DNA from: Capitulum mitella | Taxonomy: Eukaryota > Arthropoda > Thecostraca > Pollicipedomorpha > Pollicipedidae | Assembly: GCA_030062745.1 (NCBI GenBank) | Contig: CP099839.1 | Coordinates: forward strand, 67,001 to 131,000 | Length of the DNA: 64,000 nt | Reading direction: 5' to 3' | In this document: positions 1 to 12,700 of the stretch, piece by piece | Position numbering within the stretch: the first letter of the stretch is position 1 | Layout: the number at the start of each line of letters is the position of its first letter | The notes under the pieces: model-generated | What the model saw: only the letters and a program-made list of their open reading frames with translations | What the model was told of the DNA's origin: nothing | Databases searched by the model: none | Position numbers and translations under genes: made by a program

Positions 1-279
1 CCTCTCAGTCCGCCGTTTTTGTGCTAACCCTACACCACCTGACGTCACACGTCCTCACTTGACGCCACCAGCCCTCTCAATCCGCCGTATTCACCCTCAC
101 AACAGCACATATTCTCTTAATCCGTCGTCCCGTCCTTGCCTACCGTCAGGTCCTCACCTGACTTCAAACGCCACCTCAGTTCACCAGTTTACCATCCTCC
201 ACTTCATTTGACGTCCAACCGGCCGTGCTCGTGCTCCCGTAACGTTGCAGTGCCCTCAGTCGGCCGCGCTCGCGCTCAC
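1..279. other. GCN1 intron with degenerate repeats of the exon 38 donor region
   Basis: Motifs like CTCACTTGACGCCACC, CTCACCTGACTTCAAAC and CTCAGTCCGCCG recur and resemble the exon 38 boundary (CGCTCACCTGACGCCGG, 273-289). No exon is recognisable. Confidence 0.55.
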
Positions 280-704
280 CTGACGCCGGCCTCCTCGGCC
301 GTGCGGATGCCGTTGTGCAGCTCGGTGAAGAGCGGGTCGACGCGCGTGTGGATCGGGATGAGCCGGCCAAGCGCGGTGGCCGCGCGCAGCCGCACCTGCT
401 TGTGCGGGTCCACCAGCGCCTTGAGGAAGGTTGTCTGCAGCTGCGGCAGGAACGGCTTCAGCACCACGCCCACCTTCTCCAGCAGTAGCGCCAGACACTC
501 GAGCACGGCCACCTTGACATTCCAGGCGAACCGGTCGCCAAGGATGCGGATCAGCGGGCCGGTGATGTGGACGACGCTGGAGCGCAGCGCCGCCGGGGAC
601 GTCAGGCGGATGATCTCGGCTAGGCCGGCCGCGGCCGACTCCTTCAGCTCCGGCGCGCCGTTCAGCACCGCCTCGCGGAAGATCGGCAAGATCGGCGTGA
701 TGCC
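280..704 (-). CDS. GCN1: GCN1 coding exon 38 (residues 2228-2368), last in window
   Basis: Encodes [53 protein letters not shown] and [20 protein letters not shown], nearly identical to vertebrate GCN1. Acceptor CGCCCGCAG, donor GTGAGC, ending in phase 2. The remaining C-terminal exons are left of base 1. Confidence 0.95.
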
Positions 705-3700
705 CTGCGGGCGCGGCCGCGGAGGTCACGTCACAGTGAGGTGCTCTGAGCAGGAGAGGCAATGTCAACAACGTTTAATGTAACAATTTAGTGCAAGAAA
801 AAAAAAACAGGAAAGCATGGCCAGAATGCAACAAAAAGGTGGACTTTCATGGAAGCTGACCCTGCGTGTTTACCAAGTTTATTTATCTGCATGTATGCTC
901 CTGTTTGTTACCAACTGTCATTAACATATGGCATCTTATCACTAAATGCTATTCCGCAAGAAAAATAAGCAAAACAATGGACTAACAATCGATATTTAAA
1001 CATATTCAAAAGAAGCATATGATGTTCCAACTCCACGAAAGAGCCAGGCATATCGAAGATTGTCCTGACGTCCTTTCTGAGCCGTTTGCGACCTGATTCG
1101 GCCCTACCTTGGCCAGACAGAAGCCGGGCATGAGCTCCTTGCCCTTGAGGTCGCTGGCAGCGAACCGCACCGCCTGCCGCACGTCCGGAATGTAGTAGCT
1201 GTGCTCGTCGTCAAGCTCCAGGCGCTTGATCACGGCGCTCAGACCCTCCCAGGCCGACTGAAACAGCGAGACAGTGATGTTCAGTCTCGATTTAGAAGAC
1301 TGAATGGCAGGAGTAAATACAGTCCATGGCTCATTCCTAGGCGGCGTTTACATACAAGGAGCAACTGTCGGTTATCGGTTCCTTTCACTCCCGATACAGC
1401 GGCGACAGGTAGGTCTTCCGTCCCTGCTGAGCTGACAAATGCAGATATTGTCTGGTTCGCCGCGGCCGACGGACACCAGCCTACCTCATCATCCCTGGAC
1501 AGCCATTCCCGGATAGGTTCCCGCTCTGAATCCGATCGGCTCCAGCTCCCACCACCCGCCCCTGTCCCCCCGTCCGGACGGCCCCCGGCCTGCGCCGCGG
1601 CGGACAGACACCAGCCTGCCTCATCATCCCTGGACAGCCATTCCCGGATAGGTTCCCGCTCTGAATCCGATCGGCTCCAGCTCCCACCACCCGCCCCTGT
1701 CCCTCTGTCCGGACGGCCCCCGGCCTGCGCCGCGGCCGGCCGCCCACGCGCCGTCAGCCCGCGGCGCCGCCCATCCTCTCACCTGCAGCAGACACTCGTC
1801 CTCGGCCGTGAACAGGTGCGTCAGGCCACGCAGCAGCTGCGGCACGTGCTGCTCGTAGTCGGCGCGCGTCTGAGCGCAGAACGAGGCCAGCAGCGCCACG
1901 GCGGCGCGGCGGCGCGGCGGCGAGCCGGCGCGCGTCGCCTCCAGCAGTTCGTCGACCACGGTGCGCACGCCGGCCGGGTCCACCACGGACAGAATCACCG
2001 ACTGGCAGTAGTCGGCCTGCTCGGCGGCCGGCTCGCCCGCCTCGGCCGCGCCCATCGCCGACATCAGCGCCGGCAGGATGCGGCCCAGGTGCCGCGTCAG
2101 CGCGTCGCCGGCCACCGACGCCAGGATGCTCAGCGCCTTGGTGTTGACGGGCGGCGCCGTCAGCTGCGGCACCATGTACGGCAGCACCACGCGCGACTTG
2201 ATGGCCATCACCTGGCGCAGGCCGTCCAGCACGTACTCGGCCTGCGGGCGGCGTGCAGCACCGTGTCAGAGCGTGTACTCAGGCGGAAATGCCGGTATAA
2301 AGCACGTACTCGGACTGACGGTGGCGATAACGCGTCAGAGACCGCATCCCTTCTAGGACCAGGAACACAAGATAGAGAAGTTCCAGATGGATGGGCACGC
2401 ATGCGCGCACGTGCTAGAACTAGGACAAACCATCACGGAGAAAGCTCGACTTTCACTGGCCGTCGCGTCAGAGCGCAGATCCCCGTCCGCCAGAGGACGG
2501 GGCGCTGCCGTCCGCGGCCGGCTTGTACCCCGCGCGGCCGCCTGACCGCCGGGCCGGTCCTCCGTCCCACCTGGTCCGGTTGGCTGAGCTGCTCCATCAG
2601 CGGCGGCAGGATCTCGTCCAGGGCGCGCGTGCCGACCGTGTTGTGCAGCGAGTCGAAAGTCTGGGCGGCGGCGGCGCGCACCTCCGGCAGAGGGTCCGAC
2701 AGCGCCCGTCTGAGGGGCACGCACGGCTGTTACACGGGGCCCGTCTGACGGTGACACACGGCAGTTGCACAGCGCCCGTCTGACGGTGACACACGGCAGT
2801 TACACGGCGCCCGTCTGAAGGGCACACACGGCAGTTACACGGCGCCCGTCTGAAGGGCACACACGGCAGTTACACGGCGCCCGTCTGAAGGGCACACACG
2901 GCAGTTACACGGCGCCCGTCTGACGGTGACACACGGCAGTTACACGGCGCCCGTCTGAAGGGCACACACGGCAGCTGCACAGCGCCCGTCTGAAGGGCAC
3001 ACACGGCAGCTGCACAGTGCCCGTCCGAAGGGCACAAACGGCGGCTGCACAGCGCCCGTCTGACGGTGACACACGGCAGTTACACGGCGCCCGTCTGACG
3101 GTGACACACGGCAGTTATACAGCGCCCGTCTGACGGGCACACACGGCAGTTACACGGCGCCCGTCTGAAGGGCACACACGGCAGCTGCACAGTGCCCGTC
3201 TGAAGGGCACACACGGCAGTTACACGGCGCCCGTCTGAAGGGCACACACGGCAGCTGCACAGTGCCCGTCTGAAGGGCACACACGGCAGTTACACGGCGC
3301 CCGTCTGAAGGGCACACACGGCAGTTATACAGCGCCCGTCTGACGGGCACACACGGCAGTTACACGGCGCCCGTCTGAAGGGCACACACGGCAGCTGCAC
3401 AGTGCCCGTCTGAAGGGCACACACGGCAGTTACACGGCGCCCGTCTGAAGGGCACACACGGCAGTTACACAGCGCCCGTCTGAAGGGCACACACGGCAGT
3501 TACACAGCGCCCGTCTGAAGGGCACACACGGCAGTTACACGGCGCCCGTCTGAAGGGCACACACGGCAGCTGCACAGTGCCCGTCCGAAGGGCACAAACG
3601 GCGGCTGCACAGCGCCCGTCTGACGGTGACACACGGCAGTTACACGGCGCCCGTCTGAAGGGCACACACGGCAGCTGCACAGCGCCCGTCTGACGGTGAC

Positions 3701-6700
3701 ACACGGCAGTTACACGGCGCCCGTCTGAAGGGCACACACGGCAGTTACACGGCGCCCGTCTGACGGTGACACACGGCAGTTACACGGCGCCCGTCTGAAG
3801 GGCACACACGGCAGTTATACGGCGCACGTCTGAAGGGCACACACGGCAGTTACACGGCGCCCGTCTGAAGGGCACACACGGCAGTTACACAGCGCCCGTC
3901 TGAAGGGCACACACGGCAGTTACACAGCGCCCGTCTGAAGGGCACACACGGCAGCTGCACAGTGCCCGTCTGACGGTGACACACGGCAGTTACACGGCGC
4001 CCGTCTGACGGTGACACACGGCAGTTACACGGCGCCCGTCTGAAGGGCACACACGGCAGTTACACAGCGCCCGTCTGAAGGGCACACACGGCAGTTACAC
4101 GGCGCCCGTCTGAAGGGCACACACGGCAGTTACACGGCGCCCGTCTGAAGGGCACACACGGCAGTTACACGGCGCCCGTCTGAAGGGCACACACGGCAGC
4201 TGCACAGTGCCCGTCTGAAGGGCACACACGGCAGTTACACGGCGCCCGTCTGAAGGGCACACACGGCAGTTATACGGCGCCCGTCTGAAGGGCACACACG
4301 GCAGTTACACGGCGCCCGTCTGAAGGGCACACACGGCAGTTACACGGCGCCCGTCTGAAGGGCACACACGGCAGCTGCACAGCGCCCGTCTGAAGGGCAC
4401 ACACGGCAGTTACACGGCGCCCGTCTGAAGGGCACACACGGCGGCTGCACAGCGCCCGTCTGACGGTGACACACGGCAGTTACACGGCGCCCGTCTGAAG
4501 GGCACACACGGCAGCTGCACAGCGCCCGTCTGACGGTGACACACGGCAGTTACACGGCGCCCGTCTGAAGGGCACACACGGCAGTTACACGGCGCCCGTC
4601 TGACGGTGACACACGGCAGTTACACGGCGCCCGTCTGAAGGGCACACACGGCAGTTATACGGCGCACGTCTGAAGGGCACACACGGCAGTTACACGGCGC
4701 ACGTCTGAAGGGCACACACGGCAGTTACACAGCGCCCGTCTGAAGGGCACACACGGCAGCTGCACAGTGCCCGTCTGAAGGGCACACACGGCAGTTACAC
4801 GGCGCCCGTCTGAAGGGCACACACGGCAGTTACACAGCGCCCGTCTGAAGGGCACACACGGCAGCTGCACAGTGCCCGTCTGACGGTGACACGCGGCAGT
4901 TACACGGCGCCCGTCTGACGGTGACACACGGCAGTTACACGGCGCCCGTCTGAAGGGCACACACGGCAGTTACACAGCGCCCGTCTGAAGGGCACACACG
5001 GCAGTTACACGGCGCCCGTCTGAAGGGCACACACGGCAGCTGCACAGTGCCCGTCTGAAGGGCACACACGGCAGTTACAGGCAGTTACAGGCGCCCGTCT
5101 GAAGGGCACACACGGCAGTTATACGGCGCCCGTCTGAAGGGCACACACGGCAGTTACACGGCGCCCGTCTGAAGGGCACACACGGCAGTTACACGGCGCC
5201 CGTCTGAAGGGCACACACGGCAGCTGCACAGTGCCCGTCTGAAGGGCACACACGGCAGTTACACGGCGCCCGTCTGAAGGGCACACACGGCAGTTATACG
5301 GCGCACGTCTGAAGGGCACACACGGCAGTTATACGGCGCCCGTCTGAAGGGCACACATGGCAGTTACACAGCGCCCGTCTGAAGGGCACACACGGCAGTT
5401 ATACGGCGCCCGTCTGAAGGGCACACACGGCAGTTATACGGCGCCCGTCTGAAGGGCACACACGGCAGTTATACGGCGCACGTCTGAAGGGCACACACGG
5501 CAGTTATACGGCGCCCGTCTGAAGGGCACACATGGCAGTTACACAGCGCCCGTCTGAAGGGCACACACGGCAGTTACACAGCGCCCGTCTGAAGGGCACA
5601 CACGGCAGTTATACGGCGCCCGTCTGAAGGGCACACACGGCAGTTATACGGCGCACGTCAGACGGTCAGGAACAGCAGTTATACAGATGTCAAACGGCGG
5701 TCAGCAGACGTCACCAGAGGTCACACGGTATACGTCTGAAGGTCACACACGGCCGTCACCAGAGGTCGTTCAACAGTCAAGGCATTAACTGACGTCATTC
5801 AGTCGTTGCATAACTGCCCGTCTGCCCAAAATACCCGTCTGGAAAGTCCACGGCAACCGCGTAGCGTTCACGCGATGTGCAAACACAGCATTATACGGGA
5901 CACAAAGGCCACGCTACAGCGAAATGACGGTCATACAAAACCCATTTCATAACAAGAAGGAAAACAGCAAGCATGAGATGGCATACATTCGGAAACCCTG
6001 TCCACCTCCCAAACACCCATCCCTTCCCACAAATATAAGCGGAAGTTTTCAAGCAGGCACAATGAACCACACCGACCACATCGGTCAGATGGGCCATTCC
6101 CGGTGTCTATCACATCTCTCGTCGGCCAGGATCCGAGGCGTGGCGTGCCGGAGGCCGACGCGCCGCTCACCTGACAGTGGGCACCAGGCTGTCGACGAAG
6201 GCGAGCACCATGTCGCGGCTGGTGGACGACATGATCTCGCTGAGGCCGATGCAGACGCCCTGGCGCTGGTCGGGCTCCTCGGACTGCAGGCCCCGCTCCA
6301 GGATCGGGATGATCTCCGGCAGCACGCGCTCGCCCAGCTTCCGAACCAGGTCGCCCAGCGTCCGCGCTGCCACCTGTCGGCGACGCGGACAAGCTGCCCT
6401 GGCGCCTGGCGCTCCCGTGGCGTCGACACCTCGAAGACCGGCGTGGAAAGCAAAGGCGAGTGCCAGGCAGGAGACACGACATTCAGTTCTAGAAATTATG
6501 TTCCATGGTAATGGAGGTTATCAGTGAAGGCTTTGTCAAGATAAATAAAACATAATCGCTACCAGAACCTACACAAAGAGCTGCTGGGGTGTGGAGGCTG
6601 AAGCAGCCTCTTCAGCAGCAAGCTTCCGGCGTTGCACGAGGGGTGAGGCCGCGTACAGTGACACATCTTCCAATCACCGTCAGGGACGTCAATCAACCCA

Positions 6701-9700
6701 GCTTGGGAAACTAGACCGCCACATTCGTTTCGCAAGGGCCGTCAAAGAAAAAAAAAATGATCACTGCCGTCCGGCACCCCAGCGCGGCACACGATCTCGC
6801 GACCTCCGTTCCGGAGACGGCGCGGACGGTGCGGCGGCTCACCTGGCGCTTGTCGTGGCTGGTGCTGGCCAGGTGGCCAAGCAACAGGGTGAACAGGGTC
6901 GGCAGGATCTCGCGCAGCGTGCGCGGCGTGTTGGGCACCACGATCTTCCAGACGTGCAGCGAGATCTGGCGCACCATCAGCGCCACGTCCGAGCGGCCCA
7001 TGTACAGGCCGGAGAGCACCCGGTTCCGCCGCTCCACGCCCAATATTTGGATGATCGACTGCGGCGGGCACAATTTGCAGATCAGGCTATGCGCAGCAGC
7101 CAGACTGTCCATCCGGATTGTCCATCCGGTCAGACAACTCCTGAAGTTCGCTGACTGAGTGGCACTAGGTGACGTCACACACGTACAGACGGCGGCGTTA
7201 GTGCTCTGACGCGGCTGTCAGGAATGACGACGTTTTGAGCCTCGGGGCCTGAATGTCGACTGCCAGGCAGCGCGCCCTTCCGACAGTCGGGGACCCCGAC
7301 AGCCCAAACTCGGCCAGGTCAGCGGCCCGGGGTCCCTGAGTGAGACCGTCCCGAGGTCCGGCACAGCGACCTGCGGCCCGGCCCTCGGTCAGGACACCGG
7401 GTCGGGGTCGCCAAGTCAGACCGTCCCGAAGTCCGACACAGCGACCTGCGCCCCGGCCCGGCCCGGCCCGGCCCGGGACCGCCTGCCAGCCGACAGACCG
7501 CCCGGCCCGGCCCAGCCCGGTCCCTCGACAGGGCGCCGGGGACCACCCGGCTGACCGGCGCCAACGACTCGCCTGCTGGCTGTGCTCGGTGCCGAAGTTG
7601 TCGTCGTCGCCGGCCGTCTCGGTGCTCATCTTGCCGGACACGCCGGATATCCGATACAGCAGGTCGCCGAGCAGCTGGATCGAGCTGGGCGCAGAGGTCA
7701 CGGCGTCATCGACGAACGTGAGCGAATGCGCAGGAGGAGTGGACAATGCATACGGTTGTGTGTAATCTTGGGGTTTCTGGTCTCTCACAATCTGAGGCTA
7801 CTGAGTGCCCTACGTGTAAATGAAATTTGTATCGGGTTCAAACGTTGCATTTTGATGTTACCAATCTCTCCATAGTGCGTATGCACAAAGTTCTGAAAAG
7901 ATGCCCAATGTGACCGAGTAACATGCACACTCATGATGCGTTCCTGCAGATGGAAGAGCCTCAACTGAAACCGGAACACGAGAACTTCTTTGAAGCGCCT
8001 CGGTTCGGCGAGGCCAGTTGAGTGATAAGACAGGAAAAGCACGGCCCAGCTTTCTCCGCAAGCAGGACGTGTAAGGCAGCGAAGACATCAGCCGTCCAAA
8101 CTATGACCTCGGCCCGTAAATCGCCGTAATCCCGCGACACCATCCGACCACCACTGGAATGCTAGTCGCCGGGCTTAGTATGGGCTCCACCACCCGGCAG
8201 GGGATGAGCGGCGCGTCCAATACCTTTCCCATTCTTGTGGGATGACTCCCTGACTCTGATGAGAAATTCCTCGGCAACCACGCGACTTGCGTTCATCTAG
8301 ACAGGATCGATCACAACGACGCCCTGATTAGCAATGATATGAAAGCATACTGATAATCCTGTATTACGTGTGGATAACTGAAAGTTCTTCTGGCCGCCAA
8401 TCCGAAATTGTCTTTTTCAGTTCGGCGATTCTATTAGGCTGGATCTATGGGACGTCATGAACCTCTCTGCAAACGCTTATGGTGCATCTTTGGACCAACG
8501 GGTGAAATCGGTCTGTCACGAACTGCGCTGAGATCTTCGAACAACAGTGCTTCCTACCCTTTCACCTTTACCTAAGGCCCTTGCCCCGTAATAACCCCTG
8601 TTTCCGTTTCTGAAAGGAATTCTATGCCGGACTCAAGTGTCCTTGGCGCTGATCATTTGTTGGCCGTGCGTCAACGAGTTAAGTACGAGTCGGAGGGTGC
8701 AAGGCTCGTGTCCTGTGACCAAGAAACCTGAGTCGTTTCAACGGTATCATAAACGCCGCACGATCATTACTGGTACCAATGTTGCACGTTGCAATGCCTT
8801 CCATGCAATGCGATGCCACGCCTAACACCTTTGTTGGCGCGACTGCAATAGGTCAGGGCTCGTCCGGGATTTGAACCCGGGACCTCTCGCACCCGAAGCG
8901 AGAATCATACCCCTAGACCAACGAGCCAATACATGACGCCAGATCACCTGCTATGCGGCGCGCCTTCGTTTTCCGTCCGCCTTTCACCACAAGTCCGTTA
9001 TCACAGCCGACTGGCAGAGCCATCTATCGGCTGCGGCGTAAGATGCACCCTGATCGAACCATCCCTGAATGGCGGTCACGAACTGTCCACTCCGACAAAC
9101 ATAACGCGCGCAAAACGCACCGTCCACTTCGTAAGGCGTATTTTTTCTGCGCAAAGCGCGTTAACTAGTCTTGACTTGTGCGTCTGGTGCGGCAGCACAA
9201 ACGAACATCTCGGCAAGGCTGGCACGGGGCGTGGTGATCCCTGGTGACCGCCCGGAAATATCAGCGTTCACACTGAACCTGAGCATGGTCATGTCAAACG
9301 AGAAGTAACCACCATATCAATCCGCATGCCACTCGAGTTGTCCGCAAACACACCTCAGCAATATTCCCTCGTCCAGCGGCAGCAATACAGGAGGGCTCGT
9401 CCGGGATTTGAACCCGGGACCTCTCGCACCCTAAGCGAGAATCATACCCCTAGACCAACGAGCCACTGATATACCCCACATGCCGTCAGCAGCGAGCGGG
9501 CGGCCGGCTTTCACAGCCCGACTCGCCCCGCCCACCCGCTAGTAACGGTACAGCCACTACCGACAGCCGGGCCGTCGCAGTGACGTCACAGCCCGTGCGG
9601 TGACGTCACTGACAGTGTCAGCGCGTCACCCAGCTGGCCGATGGCGAGTTCGGCTGTACGGAGACCTGGGCCGGCCGCCGGCCGGGACCACACCATACCG

Positions 9701-12700
9701 GAGCCCTCGTCGGCCTCCGAACTAGCTGGCATAAGAACTGAACGGCAAATTGGTAACTGACCTAACGAAGGTCGGTCAGTGGCCAATTAGCGGGAGACGG
9801 GCCTCCGGTATCCGCGGGCCATCGCTGATCTTGGCGGCCCATCACGACGGGCTGAGAGGGAAACGGGCGGCAGTTCACCCACTCCCTGGTCATTGCAGCC
9901 CGGGCCCAACGGGGTCACGCTGCTCAGACAACGCGACAACTGTCATCGTGACGGCCGTCGGCGTGACGCCCTCAGAAGCGTGGGCCTCGAATTCCCTGAG
10001 TGAGATCATCAGGGACAAAGGTCGTAGTTCCCAGCCAATTTCAGATCTGTCCTCTGTCTCCCGTGGAGCCAAAGTCGGCGTTGTATTCTTGCAATCGACA
10101 ACGAAACCTTGCACCTAACGCCCCCCCCCCCCACCCTACACACACAAACAAAACGGCACTCGCGCGGTTGTGAAGTATCCGCGACTCAGTTTTCACCCTT
10201 CCTATCACTTGTTTGGTTCAGCTGCGCTCAAACAACTCGGCCGCGCGACACTCATTTTCACCGTCACAAACGTCTTAATCAGTCATATCCTACGGCTTGG
10301 TGGCTCCCGTAACCAGCTCCCAACTTTTCAGAGCTGTCATGTCATAAGGATAATGCTCCCACATGCTGTGGGGACATTATCCACCGACGACGCTTTGCTC
10401 AACTGGACCGTAACACTAACCGCCTGTTGCAAACATCTTCCAAAAGATGCCTCCCGTTTGGAAACGGTGCCTTAGGTTCAATGAATGCAAGTGACCGTGA
10501 CAAGCTACCTGAAGTTGAACTAAAGACTGCGACGGTCGCCTAATGAGAGCAACAGGCCGGTATCGGGTCAGTTCAACTAAGCCACACCTGATGTCTGCCG
10601 TGCTCTAGCAGGATTGAACGCATCGCTTTGGAACTTAGCGGGTCGGAGTAGCTGGTCTGGTCAGTCAACTCGCCCCCGGGGTTTAACCGCCCCCGAGGTT
10701 TTCCCAGGATCGCGAGAGAACGGACAAACGCAACGCCACGAAACTTCGTGAGCCTTTTGCATGATCATTTTTACACGATAGTGTCAAAGTTTTGACCTCA
10801 GGTCAAATAGGGTGTCTGACCCAGGTCATGTCACGCCGACCTATGTCCAAAAAAGTTAAGCGCCCTGTAACTTTAAACTTTTAAAGTTAACTAACTTTTA
10901 AAGTTAAGCGCCCTGTAACTTTTTTCGGAAAACATGCAATCATAACAATACTTTTAGGGATTGGCGTTACAACAAATCTGCTATCTGAGGTTTTTCGGAA
11001 ATTTCCGGGTCACTGACCTAAGGTCAACCCCATTTTTAAGACACGTTGTTTTTCCGTAAATTGATGAGATTTTTCATAACATTTTTAGTGTGGGGTGATA
11101 CAGACATCTAGCTACCATCAATGGGCAAAGTATCAATGACTTCCAGCCACTGACCTGAGGTCAGGTCACGAATAATTGTTATGACCCCAAAATTACCGCC
11201 GTCAAAATCAGCGACGAATTATTCATAACGAGTTGAAAATGGCAGAACTGGCCCGCACAGCTGCAGGTAATAGCAGGAACCTAAAAGGTTTAAAAAAATC
11301 GCATATTTTGGAAATAAACAGGGTCTCGCGAATAAAGTTCCGCCAGTTGTGTAGATTGGTAACTTCTGGATTTTTCCGAAATTTAAGCATGAGAAACTAT
11401 CACAAGAACCACTAGAATCAATAAAGTTTACATGGCCAGACTTATGTCGCGAAATTAAAGGAACGCTAACATTAGTTTCCCTTAATTTCATACTGAGTGC
11501 GCCCGCTGTCAGTTGGCGCGAAAATTGCCGTGTCTTTAACTCAACGTTTCGGCGTATATATTGAACAAATCTGAGAAATTAGATGTATATCGGCATCTGC
11601 GGACCTCTACCTGTGTGTTGGTGCCTTTACCTAGACGTTAATGGTCACAGCCCTTGAGATCCAGGCCGTTTCTCGGTCTCGTGCAGTCGGCTAGTAGAAA
11701 ACATATATAGGGCGTAAATGGCTTATATATTATCCAAAACTAAAAATGAGATCAGTCTTTAGCCTTACTTTCCACGAGCTTTCCAACAGTGTGCTTATTT
11801 ATATCGTGCTACCAGCTGTTCGAGAGTTAGAGGGGGGCGGTCAACCACCCCTCCCCCCAGTCGAGCGTGACTGGCGCCGACCGCCAGTCGGGCGCGGATT
11901 AAACTAAGAATAGTCAGCCGCCTAAATGCAGCAATTTCTTTTCTAACATCTGTTCAACGTCACGCTCACAGCTGTTAACCAACCAGTTACTGGGACAATA
12001 TTTTGACGCTCACCGTTTCGGTTTTTGTTGAATAAGGTCCAGACGACAAACGCAACGGCCCGGCATTTTCAACATCCCTACTCCAACATAACAGCTACCT
12101 TTCAACAAAAAGCAGTTGACCATAGGTCCATGGGTCAGGTTTTATTAAATCATAAATTGAATCGTTGGCACGGTTTTCAGATACCGTTAGGGTCCCAGCA
12201 TCTATCCGTTCATTATGGCATGGCTTGCAAGAAACTCATCAGGAATGACACAAAGGCCACGTATCAGGTTTCGCAAGTCATAAGTGACCTCAAGCGACGT
12301 TAAAGTCCGTCAATGGCTAGCTATGCTCAGGCTCGATTTGGTCTCTTCGCTAAGACAAACCTAGTCAAATACTGCACAAGCAGAAAAGCAAATAGCAAAA
12401 AAATACCTTCTTGTGAAAATCTAGATCACAAACATGCCAGAGGTCAAAGGTCGTGTCATGACGCAATTTGATATAGTGGTCTAGGTTGACCCTCGGCCAT
12501 ATTTTGCAAAAGCGTTGCTCGCCAAGCAAAGTAAGTTCATCTGATACTACATTAAGCCAAGTTCAACCATTCTTGCACTGTTAATGTGCTTCTGAAGATG
12601 CAGACAAACAACCGTCACTTTCAGGGCTTTCACCTGACCTATGATGTCACCAGCGGCCTTCAGGTCAACACCTGAGGGATATATGTGGTCTCGGGATGAC

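Noticed and set aside
1201-2748. 515-codon open frame on the plus strand
   Set aside because: It is antisense to GCN1 exons 35-37, has no domain resemblance, and reflects high GC content.
2712-5660. Possible CRISPR array
   Set aside because: Units are contiguous without unique spacers, the genome is eukaryotic, and the unit matches an adjacent splice junction.
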